The position numbers and the translations under genes are program-made. Below are positions 1 to 7,865 of a DNA stretch of 64,000 nt, piece by piece. The stretch is taken from assembly GCA_020072565.1 (NCBI GenBank), contig JAIQGI010000001.1, positions 1-64,000 on the forward strand, written 5' to 3'. The notes below the pieces were generated by a model that ran no database searches, had not been told where the DNA came from, and saw only the letters and a list, made by a program, of their open reading frames with translations. The stretch comes from Terriglobia bacterium (GTDB taxonomy: Bacteria > Acidobacteriota > UBA6911). Every line of letters starts with the position of its first letter. Within the stretch, counting starts at the first letter, position 1.

Positions 1-1
1 T

Positions 2-115
2 GATCTTGGCGCCGATTACTTTGAACGCCTTCACCGAGACCGAATTCGTCGATACCATGTAAAAAGACTTGAGCATCTGGGCTACAAAGTAAAACTAACG
101 GAAGAGGCTGCCTGA
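2..115 (+). CDS. C-terminal end of a transposase-like protein (5' cut by window edge)
   Basis: An open frame enters from the left edge and ends at a TGA at 113-115. It encodes 37 residues beginning DLGADYFERLHRDRIRRYHV and continuing with a RLEHLGYKV segment. This LGxDYF plus RLExLGYxV tail resembles the C-terminus of certain insertion-sequence transposases; that is recognition from memory and the family is not resolved. No start, terminal repeat or target duplication can be seen because the rest lies outside the window, so an intact element and a relic cannot be told apart. Confidence 0.45.
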   Translation, partial: DLGADYFERLHRDRIRRYHVKRLEHLGYKVKLTEEAA

Positions 116-133
116 GCCTAAGAATTTTCGGAA

Positions 134-184
134 CAGAGGACGCGGAGGGTTTGCTGCGACTTTCTCCGCGCCCTCTGCGTTGAG
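134..184. repeat. Hairpin repeat, AACGCAGAGGACGCGGAG family, copy 1
   Basis: The left arm CAGAGGACGCGGAG (134-147) pairs with CTCCGCGCCCTCTG (164-177) with one mismatch across a 16-nt loop. The right arm runs on into CGTTGAG. The same words recur at about 7.8, 18.8, 22.8-22.9 and 59.1 kb, always between genes. No ORF or terminal target duplication is visible. Confidence 0.75.
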
Positions 185-217
185 TTTCGAAGAGCCGTCA
201 CCCCACTGGAGAAGAAA

Positions 218-241
218 CCTTCCGGAGGGCCTCCGCGAAGG
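218..241 (-). terminator. Rho-independent-type terminator for the 247-1449 gene
   Basis: Just downstream of the minus-strand stop at 247 the strand can fold into a stem of CCTTCGCGGA against TCCGGAAGG. It is followed on the minus strand by the pyrimidine run TTTCTTCTCC. Stem plus T-rich tract immediately after a stop codon fits an intrinsic terminator. Confidence 0.55.
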
Positions 242-246
242 CATTT

Positions 247-1449
247 TCACCCGGTCGCCAGCAGCGCCTGTTCCAGGTCGGCGATGATGTCGTCGGCATC
301 CTCAATCCCGACGGACAGACGCACAAGACCGTCGCTGATTCCTACCTCGGCCCGCTCCGTCGGCGAAAGGGCCCGATGCGAGGACGAGGCCGGATGCAGG
401 ACAATGGTATAGATGTCGCCCAGGGTGGTCGCCGGCATGCACAAATCGAGTGCATCCATAAAACGGAACGCAGCTTTCTTGTCGGCGCCGGCAATCTCGA
501 AGGAGAGAACGGCACCGAAGCCTTTCCCCTGGAAAAGACGGCGCGCCAGCGCGTGTTGGGGATGTGTGGGCAGACCGGGATAGTTGATTTGTGCGATCCT
601 CGGATGGGCGGCCAGCCATCCGGCAATACGGACGGCATTTTCGCATTGCTGGCGCAGCCGCAACGGCAGAGTCTTGAGCCCGCGCAGCGCGAGCCACGCT
701 TCAAAGGGCCCAAGGGTGCTGCCAATCATCTTGTTGAGTTCATACATCTTTTTCCGGTTTTCGGTTGAAGTGATGATCACGCCCGCCAGCACGTCCCCGT
801 GCCCCGCGATGAATTTGGTGGCGCTGTGCATTACATAGTCGGCGCCGTAGGCACAGGGGTTGCAGAGGTAGGGGGAGGCAAAAGTGTTATCGATCAAGAC
901 CTGCGCACCACGGCGATGAGCCATGTCGATCAGAGCAGGCTGGTCGGCCACCTTCAGGAGCGGGTTGGAAATCGTCTCCGCTACCAGGATGACCGGGCGG
1001 GTCTCGTCCAGAGCCGTCTCAGCTGCCTTCAGGTCGGTCACATCTACCAGGCGGACAGTGACCCCCAGCTCGGTAAACAATCGGCGGAGCAACGTGAATG
1101 TAGCACCGTAGACATCCATTGCGGCCAGGACGTTCGAACCCTGCCGCACCCCCGCCGTCAGCAGTGCGACGTGAATCGCTGCCATGCCGGAAGCAAAGGC
1201 GAAAGCCGCTTCACCCCCCTCGAGATCTGCGGTGGCAGTTTCAAACGCGGCAACAGTCGGGCTGCCGTAGCGTGGATACACATAGCCGTCCCTGGTTGTT
1301 CCCAGCACTCCGTCCAGGTCATCCATGTGCTCATAAACAAAACCCACCGCAGGATGAATTGGGCCGACAACCGGCATAAAATCACCGGGCGGGAGATGCT
1401 CCCCCGCATGAACGGCACGAGTAGGGAATGCTTTACGCCTGTTCTTCAT
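247..1449 (-). CDS. Cystathionine gamma-synthase/lyase family PLP enzyme
   Basis: This 400-residue protein belongs to the Cys/Met metabolism PLP-dependent family (cystathionine gamma-synthase, cystathionine lyase, methionine gamma-lyase, O-acylhomoserine sulfhydrylase). Visible marks are YVYPRYGSPT near residue 57, the SGMAAIHVAL cofactor loop near 88, DNTFASPYL near 187 and the PLP-binding lysine in HSATKF at residue 212. The C-terminal LSVGIEDADDIIADLEQAL is the family ending. Length is normal. The ATG is preceded by AGGAG at good spacing. It stands alone, with a candidate -10 (TATAAT on the minus strand, 1509-1514) upstream. Family is certain; which sulfur reaction it performs cannot be read from sequence alone. 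Confidence 0.9.
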   Translation of the reverse strand: MKNRRKAFPTRAVHAGEHLPPGDFMPVVGPIHPAVGFVYEHMDDLDGVLGTTRDGYVYPRYGSPTVAAFETATADLEGGEAAFAFASGMAAIHVALLTAGVRQGSNVLAAMDVYGATFTLLRRLFTELGVTVRLVDVTDLKAAETALDETRPVILVAETISNPLLKVADQPALIDMAHRRGAQVLIDNTFASPYLCNPCAYGADYVMHSATKFIAGHGDVLAGVIITSTENRKKMYELNKMIGSTLGPFEAWLALRGLKTLPLRLRQQCENAVRIAGWLAAHPRIAQINYPGLPTHPQHALARRLFQGKGFGAVLSFEIAGADKKAAFRFMDALDLCMPATTLGDIYTIVLHPASSSHRALSPTERAEVGISDGLVRLSVGIEDADDIIADLEQALLATG

Positions 1450-1660
1450 GTTGACTCCTGTGCTTTTTTTGCCAGAGTGAATCCCACCGGCCCGCCCGCA
1501 AGCCCGACATTATAGCTTACTCCGTGCCCGGAAACGGCACCATGAAGCGAGGTGCCTGGCCACTGCTTGGCTGTTCATGCGACACAGACACGCCGCCGCG
1601 CCCCAACAACTAATAAAAAACAAGGCAGCGTCACGCCGCCGCCATGCGCGGATTTCGCGT

Positions 1661-1689
1661 TTGACATTTGCCAGGCCAAATGCTAAACA
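1661..1689 (+). promoter_or_regulatory. Candidate sigma-70 promoter of the YtxH gene
   Basis: A perfect -35 TTGACA (1661-1666) is followed 17 nt later by TAAACA (1684-1689), which is preceded by TGC as in an extended -10. The AAGGAGG ribosome site of the next gene begins about 30 nt downstream. The -10 is weak, so the call rests on the -35 and the spacing. Confidence 0.45.
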
Positions 1690-1727
1690 TAGAATTTGCA
1701 ACGACTTATTCGAAGCAAGGAGGCTTT

Positions 1728-2030
1728 ATGGCGGAAGAGACGAAAGCAGGCGAGAAAGCTTTGTTTTTTATCCTCGGCGGGTTCATTGGTGCAGCCGTCG
1801 CACTCTTGCTGGCTCCTCGCAGCGGGGAGGAAACTCGCAGACTCATTGCGCTGAGGACCCGTGAGGGGGCGGATTTCATCGCGAATCGCACGAAAGACGT
1901 CACCGAAAAAACCGGCGGTCTGATTGATCGGGGCAAGGAACTGCTGCAGCAACAGCGCGACCAGCTGGCAGCTGCGCTCGAAGCCGGAAAACAGGCATAC
2001 CGGGAAGAGAAAGATAAAACGAAGGTCTAA
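1728..2030 (+). CDS. YtxH-domain membrane protein
   Basis: A 100-residue protein with one predicted membrane segment (about residues 9-28, FFILGGFIGAAVALLLAP) followed directly by RSGEETR and a long charged amphipathic region ending in lysines. The GG..G.A.alLLAP.SG.E.R pattern is the YtxH hallmark, a family linked to envelope stress but without a defined biochemical role. I chose the ATG at 1728 because AAGGAGG lies 4 nt upstream; an upstream extension has no ribosome site. The next gene starts directly after its stop, so the two are co-transcribed. Confidence 0.85.
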   Translation: MAEETKAGEKALFFILGGFIGAAVALLLAPRSGEETRRLIALRTREGADFIANRTKDVTEKTGGLIDRGKELLQQQRDQLAAALEAGKQAYREEKDKTKV

Positions 2031-2555
2031 ATGTCTCCGACGACAGAAGTCCTACTCGCCGTATTCACGGGGCTCGTTGCACTGGCGCTTCTCTTGCAGG
2101 GCTTCGCGCTCCTAGCCATACTTCGCAAGATTCGGGACCTCGCAGCCCGGCTGGACGCAGTGAGCACCAAGCTGACGAAGCAGGTCGATTCTCTGACTGA
2201 GCAGGCGGACAGTTTTCTGACCGTGCTCAAGGGCACGGCCGAGAAAGTGAGTGCCGTGCAGGACAACGTAACCGCCATCAGCAGAATTGTTCACCAGCGC
2301 GTGCTTGATGTGGATGCCTTCATCAACGAAGCCACCAATGCCGCCCGGCTTCAGATTGCCAGGCTCCAGGATGTCATCGACACCACTTCGAGCCGGATCA
2401 ACGAGACCATTGACACGCTGCAAACCGCGATCATCACGCCGATCTCTGAAGCTCAAGCAGTCGTCCGGGGGATACGCAGCGCTTTGGATGTTTTATTCGG
2501 CCGGCGCAGGTCCTCTTCGAGCCGTTTGCACCAGGACGAGGAGTTGTTCATTTAG
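2031..2555 (+). CDS. DUF948-like membrane protein with coiled coil
   Basis: A 174-residue protein with an N-terminal membrane helix (about residues 4-28) followed by a long helical region of LTKQVDSLTEQADSFLTVLK type, predicted to form a coiled coil, and a basic Ser/Arg-rich tail. Topology and position next to a YtxH gene resemble DUF948 proteins, which are often paired with YtxH. Its ATG follows the TAA of the upstream gene with no gap, implying translational coupling. Function is unknown; a role tethering or organising something at the inner membrane would be speculation. Confidence 0.7.
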   Translation: MSPTTEVLLAVFTGLVALALLLQGFALLAILRKIRDLAARLDAVSTKLTKQVDSLTEQADSFLTVLKGTAEKVSAVQDNVTAISRIVHQRVLDVDAFINEATNAARLQIARLQDVIDTTSSRINETIDTLQTAIITPISEAQAVVRGIRSALDVLFGRRRSSSSRLHQDEELFI

Positions 2556-2586
2556 AAGCCGGGCGGTCCATTTCCCAGGCAACCAA

Positions 2587-2613
2587 GACCGGTACGAAGC
2601 ACAAGTGCCGGTC
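2587..2613. terminator. Hairpin between convergent genes
   Basis: GACCGGTAC (2587-2595) pairs with GTGCCGGTC (2605-2613), 8 of 9 positions, with a 9-nt loop. It lies between the converging ends of the DUF948-like gene and fabH and could serve both. No clear T-run follows, so termination is inferred from position. Confidence 0.4.
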
Positions 2614-3601
2614 AGATGCTCCAGCGCATCAGCACGCTTCCCCACGTGAATCCCGCCCCGAAAGATGCCATGAGCAGGAGCTCCCCGGGCGCTATCTTCC
2701 CCTGCTGATAGGATTCCGAGATCCCGATGGGAATCGTAGCTGCCGTGGTGTTGGCGTAGAGGTCGATGTTCCGCACCACCCGGTCGGCGCTGATCCCGAG
2801 TCGTTCCACTACGGCATCGATGATGCGCAGATTGGCCTGATGCGGAACATAGAGGCTGATGTCCGCGGCGGTCAGATGGTTGCGCGCCAGGATTTCCGCA
2901 GATACGTCCGCCATGCGTTGAACTGCGGTTTTGAAGACCGCCCGGCCGTTCTGATGGACGAAATGCATCCGTCGGTCCACGGTTTTGTGGGTGGCCGGAT
3001 GCAGGCTTCCGCCTCCGGGCATACAGAGGAATTTCCCTCCCGACCCGTCGCACTGCAGGATGAAGTCGATCACGCCCTCCTCATCAGAACCGGTCGGCTC
3101 CATCAGGACAGCTCCCGCTCCATCGCCGAAGAGGACAAAGGTATCGCGGTCGAATGGATCGAGAATCGAGGTCATGACGTCCGCTCCGACGACCAGAACT
3201 TTTTTATGGGCGCCGGAATGAATGAACTGTGCAGCCGTGGAAACGGCGAAGAGAAATCCTGCGCAAGCCCCGGAGAGATCGAATCCCCAGGCCCGGCTGG
3301 CTCCGATCTTGTCCTGCACAATGCAGGCTGTCGAGGGGAAGAACATGTCCGGGGTTACCGTTGCGACAATGATGCAGTCGATCTCGGGGGCTGAGACGCC
3401 GCGTTGGTGGAGAACTTTCAGCGCTGCCGCGACGGCGAGGTCGGAAGTGGCCTCTCCTCTTGCCGCCACTCGACGTTCACTGATGCCGGTGCGTGTTCGG
3501 ATCCATTCATCGCTCGTATCCAAGGCCTTTTCGAGATCGAGGTTTGTGACAACCTTCTCCGGCACATGATGCGCCACTGCGGTGATCTTGGCATTGAACA
3601 A
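2612..3601 (-). CDS. fabH: 3-oxoacyl-ACP synthase III (beta-ketoacyl-ACP synthase III)
   Basis: FabH condenses an acyl-CoA primer with malonyl-ACP to start fatty acid synthesis. The 329-residue product carries the thiolase-fold triad: Cys113 in DLSGACAGF, His254 in VPHQANLRI and Asn284 in LYANTTAAT. I start it at TTG 3601, since GGAGTGGAGG stands 7 nt upstream and the protein then begins at the usual point (NAKITAVAHHVPEKVVTN); the ATG further upstream would add 18 unlike residues. It is not next to fabD/fabG/acpP, so it may be a solitary FabH or serve a secondary pathway. Enzyme class is firm, substrate preference is not. Confidence 0.92.
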   Translation of the reverse strand: MFNAKITAVAHHVPEKVVTNLDLEKALDTSDEWIRTRTGISERRVAARGEATSDLAVAAALKVLHQRGVSAPEIDCIIVATVTPDMFFPSTACIVQDKIGASRAWGFDLSGACAGFLFAVSTAAQFIHSGAHKKVLVVGADVMTSILDPFDRDTFVLFGDGAGAVLMEPTGSDEEGVIDFILQCDGSGGKFLCMPGGGSLHPATHKTVDRRMHFVHQNGRAVFKTAVQRMADVSAEILARNHLTAADISLYVPHQANLRIIDAVVERLGISADRVVRNIDLYANTTAATIPIGISESYQQGKIAPGELLLMASFGAGFTWGSVLMRWSI

Positions 3602-3658
3602 AATGTAACCTCCACTCCCCCGAATGCCCCGGCACCGATGCGAGCTCGAACGCAAAGG

Positions 3659-3700
3659 GATGAGTCATGAGTGCGCTTCCGCTGCAGTACTCATCACTCA
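3659..3700. repeat. Palindromic TGAGTGATGAGT element, copy A
   Basis: TGAGTCATGAGT (3661-3672) is the inverted partner of ACTCATCACTCA (3689-3700) with one mismatch and a 16-nt loop. The right arm, read on the minus strand, begins with the TGA stop codon of ftcD (3698-3700). Related copies lie at about 27.9 and 30.1 kb, also at gene ends. Confidence 0.7.
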
Positions 3701-5221
3701 GTGCAGCCGCGTGAGCAGAGCATCGACCTTCTGCAGTACCTCCTGGCCGCGGAGAGCGAGATCATCCGCCTCGCGCCGGCAGGTATCTGCAAAGGCGCGA
3801 TCCTCGAGTCCGGGAAGGTTGATGAGCACATTGTACTGAGCCCCCTTCAGGGCAGCACACGCAAGTTGCGCGCCTGCAGCCGCATCGCTGCGTGCGTTCT
3901 CATTGCCGATCTCCGCCAGAATCACGAGCAGGCCCAGGACCTCACCCGCGCGGCGCGCGGTGCGCAGTGGAACCTCCGTGGCTGTGCGCGTGGCCTGTTC
4001 GAGCGCCTCCGCCCGGGCCGCTTTCTCCTCAGCGGTCTCCTTGGGAAGTTTGAGAGCGGTCATTACACGCCGGTAGGCCTCGGCGTCCTCTTGCACCAGC
4101 CGATGCAAGGCATCGCGCGCCTCGGTGAGCTGCTGATGAATATCGCGCACTCGCGCTTCCACTGCCTGATACTTTTTCTTTCCTTGCGTGAGGCCCGCCA
4201 CCATCTCGCCCAGCGCGGCCGCAAGAGAAGCCGCGTGGGCGGCAACGCTGCCGCCGCCCGGCACGGCATCGGGCGCGGCCACGCTGGAAACAAACTCCGT
4301 CAGGGCGGGCTCCTGAGGAAGCGCATCGGTCAGTCGATTCTCCAGGATCTGATTCGGGCTGAAATTCTCCAGGCGCAGATAGAAATCGGCGCACCCGTTC
4401 AAGGCCTTTTGCGGCACCAGCCCCACAATCTCGCTTGAAACGACGGAAACCCCATAACGCTCGGCTTCGCGCACCACCATATCGAAAACACGGAAGATCG
4501 GCGTCGCCTCAAAATTTGTGAGGTTCATGGAAACCTGCACCTGGTGTCTCTCCTTGATCTCGAAGCCCAGGGCCTTGACGTAGCGCAGGCCGCCGCTCGA
4601 GAAGCGTATGGCGCGAGCGACCGCCTGGGCGATCTTCACATCCGGGGTGTTGAGGTAAATGTTATACGCAACCAGTGGGAAACGGGCGCCGACGGCGGTT
4701 GTGCCCGCGGACGGATGAACTTCCAGCGGCCCGAAATCGGGCTTGCGCTCCGGATTGGTGCGAATCTCTTCGCGGATGCCCTCGAATTCGCCCCGGCGCA
4801 CGTAGGCAAGGTCCTGCCGGGCCGGGATGCGCGCCGACTGTTCGTAAAGATAGATCGGGATCCGATAGCGCGTGGCGATCTCTTCCCCTACCTCCAGCGA
4901 CAACTGGACGCAATCCTCAATGGTCATTCCGGAGATGGGAATGAAGGGAACAACGTCTGTGGCGCCCATGCGGGGATGCTCTCCGTGGTGCTGCCGGAGA
5001 TCGATAAGTTCGGCCGCCTTCCCCACGGCTTCGATCACGCCGCGAGCCAGGGCTTTCGGCTCGCCTGCGGTCGAAATGACGCAACGGTTGTGCGCGCCAT
5101 CCATCTCACAGTCAAGAAGCGCAACGCCGGGGTACTTTGTCAGCGCGGCTGCAAGAGCATCCACCACCTCTTTGCGCCGTCCTTCGCTGAAATTGGGCAC
5201 GCATTCGACGATCTTCTTCAC
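3698..5221 (-). CDS. ftcD: Bifunctional glutamate formimidoyltransferase / formimidoyl-THF cyclodeaminase
   Basis: The enzyme transfers the formimino group of N-formimino-L-glutamate to tetrahydrofolate, then deaminates it to methenyl-THF, the last steps of one histidine degradation route. The 507 residues split into an N-terminal transferase (about 1-300, opening KKIVECVPNFSEGR) and a C-terminal cyclodeaminase (about 310-500, with PDAVPGGGSVAAHAASLAAA). Many bacteria encode these as separate proteins; a single fused chain is the arrangement of animal FTCD. The GTG start overlaps the TGA of hutI by 4 nt, so the two are translationally coupled. Its own stop lies in a palindromic repeat. Confidence 0.93.
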   Translation of the reverse strand: MKKIVECVPNFSEGRRKEVVDALAAALTKYPGVALLDCEMDGAHNRCVISTAGEPKALARGVIEAVGKAAELIDLRQHHGEHPRMGATDVVPFIPISGMTIEDCVQLSLEVGEEIATRYRIPIYLYEQSARIPARQDLAYVRRGEFEGIREEIRTNPERKPDFGPLEVHPSAGTTAVGARFPLVAYNIYLNTPDVKIAQAVARAIRFSSGGLRYVKALGFEIKERHQVQVSMNLTNFEATPIFRVFDMVVREAERYGVSVVSSEIVGLVPQKALNGCADFYLRLENFSPNQILENRLTDALPQEPALTEFVSSVAAPDAVPGGGSVAAHAASLAAALGEMVAGLTQGKKKYQAVEARVRDIHQQLTEARDALHRLVQEDAEAYRRVMTALKLPKETAEEKAARAEALEQATRTATEVPLRTARRAGEVLGLLVILAEIGNENARSDAAAGAQLACAALKGAQYNVLINLPGLEDRAFADTCRREADDLALRGQEVLQKVDALLTRLH

Positions 5222-6483
5222 GTTCGCTCCAATCTGTTGATGACGATGTTCCCTCTCTTGAGGGTGAGGGCGCAGTGATTCACGCCGAAGAAATATGGTA
5301 TCTCGCGGTAATCCGGCACATTCATCAGCACGATGTCGGCCTGCTTGCCTTCCTCGAGACTGCCGAGCCGTTCGGACAAACCGAGCGCATACGCGGCGTT
5401 CAAGGTCGCAGCCGAGATGACCTCAGCCGGAGTCATCTTCATCTGGCTGCATGCGATCGACAGGATGAGCTGCATATTCAGAGTGAAGCAGGAGCCGGGA
5501 TTGAAGTCGGTGGCCAGCACCACCGGAACTCCCGCCTCAATAAGTTTCCGTGCCGGCGGATAGCGGGTGAGCCCGAGGTTGAATGTCACACCCGGAACCA
5601 GTGTGGCCACGGTTCCCGCTCGTTGGAGAACCTCGACATCGGCATCGTCGACCCACTCCAGGTGATCGGCGCTGAGCGCCCCCAACTCCGCAGCCAGCCT
5701 GGCGCCGCCGCTGTGAGCCAACTGCTCGGCGTGGATGCGGAGAGCGAGCCCGGCCCGCTTGGCAGCCTGCAGGATGGCGCGCGACTCTTCGACCGTGAAA
5801 TAGCCGACGTCGCAGAAGACATCGCAGAACTGCGCCAGCCCGTCCCGCGCCACCCGGGGAATCATCTCCTCGATGATGCGGCGGACGTACTCCGAACGCG
5901 AGTCGCGCAACTCATCCGGCACGTCGTGTGCCCCCAGGAAAGTGGATACAGTCTCCAGCCGGCTCCGGCCGCGCAGTGCCGCCAGCACCTGCAGACTTTT
6001 GAGTTCATCCTCCAGGCTCAATCCGTAGCCGCTCTTGGCTTCGATGGTGGTCGTGCCGTGCCTCAGAAACTCGAGGAAGTAGCGTTCCGCGCAGTCCACA
6101 AGCTGGTCAGGGCTCGCGGCCCGCAGCTGGCGCACGCTGGCACGGATTCCTCCGCCCGCCGCGGCGATCTCCTGATAACTTTTCCCCTGGCAGCGCAGAT
6201 CGTATTCATGGGCTCGGGTGCCGCCGAAGATGGGATGTGTGTGACTGTCGACGAAACCGGGCAAAGCCACCAGATCGAGACCTGCGCCGTCGAAGGTCTC
6301 GTGACGGGGATCCAGCTCGCGCATGGGCACTTCCCGGGTCGGCCCCACCCAGATAATGTGCTCGGCCCGCACCAGGATCGCTCCGTTCTCGATGATGCCG
6401 AGCTCCGACATCGAGCTGCCACGGCGCGGGACGGCACCTCCCCGAAGGGTGACGATTTGTCCGATATTCTTGATCAGCAGCAT
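5218..6483 (-). CDS. hutI: Imidazolonepropionase
   Basis: Hydrolyses imidazolone-5-propionate to N-formimino-L-glutamate, which the downstream ftcD product consumes. The 421-residue protein is an amidohydrolase: metal ligands in GFVDSHTHPIFGG, a second histidine in LRIHAEQLAHSGG and the late aspartate in VLATDFNPGS. Length and ends are those of HutI. It overlaps ftcD by 4 nt and lies 12 nt after the stop of the response regulator gene upstream, so all three may share a transcript. The third enzyme of the pathway, hutU, sits about 53 kb away at 59.3 kb, and hutH is not in the window. Confidence 0.95.
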   Translation of the reverse strand: MLLIKNIGQIVTLRGGAVPRRGSSMSELGIIENGAILVRAEHIIWVGPTREVPMRELDPRHETFDGAGLDLVALPGFVDSHTHPIFGGTRAHEYDLRCQGKSYQEIAAAGGGIRASVRQLRAASPDQLVDCAERYFLEFLRHGTTTIEAKSGYGLSLEDELKSLQVLAALRGRSRLETVSTFLGAHDVPDELRDSRSEYVRRIIEEMIPRVARDGLAQFCDVFCDVGYFTVEESRAILQAAKRAGLALRIHAEQLAHSGGARLAAELGALSADHLEWVDDADVEVLQRAGTVATLVPGVTFNLGLTRYPPARKLIEAGVPVVLATDFNPGSCFTLNMQLILSIACSQMKMTPAEVISAATLNAAYALGLSERLGSLEEGKQADIVLMNVPDYREIPYFFGVNHCALTLKRGNIVINRLERT

Positions 6484-6495
6484 GTCTGCCCGGGC

Positions 6496-7644
6496 TCAAG
6501 CGCTCCGGCGGAGCGCGAGAATCGTGATGTCGTCGTGGACATCGGCGTTATGAGTGAACTCGCAAATGGCCTGGTAGAGGCGTTGTGCAAAGAAAACCGC
6601 ACCTTCGGACGAGTAGCGCCGTATGGACTCGATAAAGCGCTCCTCATCGAACATCTGTCCCTCTGGATCGACGGCGTCGGTGGCGCCATCGCTCGCAAAA
6701 ATCAGGAGATCCCCCTTCTCCATCCGGAAAGGGAGTTCGTCGTATGATGAGCCCTCGAGCAGGCCAAGCGGGATGCCCGAGGCGTGAAGCCGCTTCAGAT
6801 CACCCGCCCGCACCAGGTAGGGCAAGGGCATGCCGCCGTTGGCCAACACGCACAACCCGCTCTGCGGCTCGATGCGCATGCAGGCCGCCGCGATGTAATT
6901 GCTGACCTGGTAGCGTGCAATCAGACTCGAATTCGCCCGGGCGAGAGTTTCCCCCGGCGACAGCGACTGGGCGAAGAGTGTGCGCAACTGTCCGCTGAAC
7001 ACCGCGCCGTACAGGGCGGCAGGTATGGACTTCCCGGAAACGTCACCGATCACGATCTGCAGGGTTCCGGCTTCGCGGTTCCAGTCGAAATCGTAAAGGT
7101 CCCCGCCGACTTCGCGGGCCGGATGGTATTCCACTGCGATCTCGTAGCCTGCCAGCTCAGGATAGCGCGGCGGCAGGATGTAACGTTGGATTTCGCTGGC
7201 AATTTCGAGCTCGCGGGCAAGCCGCTCGCGGCGGACGAGTTCTTTGCGAAATCTCTCATTTTCCCGGGCCAGCCGATACGCTTCGATCCCTCGCTCGACA
7301 GTCATCAACAGGTCGGGCGGATCCCAGGGCTTCACGACGTAGCGATACACCTTGCAGCTGTTGATCGCTTCCATCAGCACCTCCACATCTGTGTAGCCCG
7401 TCAGGATAATGCGCACGGCGTCCGGCAGCAGCCGGAGCGTGTGGCGCAGCAGCTCGACCCCCGTCATGTCGGGCATTCTCTGATCGGCGATGATGACCGC
7501 GATTCCGTCATTCTTCCGGATCAGCTCGAGCGCCTCGTTGCCGCTGGCGGCGGCCAGTACGGGGAACCTGTCGATGAAGGTGCGCCGCAGCTTCTGCAAG
7601 TTAGCGGTCTCGTCGTCGACAACCAGGATTTTCATCTCATCCAT
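6496..7644 (-). CDS. Response regulator with SpoIIE-type PP2C phosphatase output
   Basis: A 382-residue two-domain signalling protein. Residues 1-120 form a receiver domain (ILVVDDE acidic pocket, phosphoacceptor Asp54 in ADQRMPDMTG, conserved Lys in VVKPWDPP). After a helical linker, residues about 170-380 form an RsbU/SpoIIE-like PP2C phosphatase with the metal-binding motifs EVGGDLYDF, GDVSGKS and SDGATDAVD. Such proteins usually dephosphorylate an anti-sigma-factor antagonist when the receiver is phosphorylated. No histidine kinase, anti-sigma factor or STAS protein is in the window, so it is an orphan here. The ATG at 7644 has GAGG 9 nt upstream; a TTG at 7671 is the alternative. Confidence 0.88.
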   Translation of the reverse strand: MDEMKILVVDDETANLQKLRRTFIDRFPVLAAASGNEALELIRKNDGIAVIIADQRMPDMTGVELLRHTLRLLPDAVRIILTGYTDVEVLMEAINSCKVYRYVVKPWDPPDLLMTVERGIEAYRLARENERFRKELVRRERLARELEIASEIQRYILPPRYPELAGYEIAVEYHPAREVGGDLYDFDWNREAGTLQIVIGDVSGKSIPAALYGAVFSGQLRTLFAQSLSPGETLARANSSLIARYQVSNYIAAACMRIEPQSGLCVLANGGMPLPYLVRAGDLKRLHASGIPLGLLEGSSYDELPFRMEKGDLLIFASDGATDAVDPEGQMFDEERFIESIRRYSSEGAVFFAQRLYQAICEFTHNADVHDDITILALRRSA

Positions 7645-7754
7645 CGCTACAGGCCTCGCCGTTTGGCACAATCCGATCGGTCACTGTACCCCAATTTCCG
7701 GCATCTTCCAATGGCCATCTCAAGTGACGAATGACGAAGGAAAGAAAGAAGAAT

Positions 7755-7848
7755 CTCAACGCAGAGGACGCAGAGAAAATCTCCGGATCGCTGCCGGCGG
7801 CTTCTTTTCTGGTGTTTTTTCTGCGTTCCCTGCGGCCTCTGCGTCGAG
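7755..7848. repeat. Hairpin repeat, AACGCAGAGGACGCGGAG family, copy 2
   Basis: The left arm CTCAACGCAGAGGACGCAGAG (7755-7775) faces a right arm of CTGCG..CCTGCGGCCTCTGCGTCGAG (7821-7848), imperfectly inverted around a 45-nt centre. It fills the space between the response regulator gene and boxB. The flank GTGACGAATGACGAA (about 7724) resembles other simple intergenic words in this genome. Confidence 0.65.
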
Positions 7849-7865
7849 GCCTCAGGCGCCTGTGG

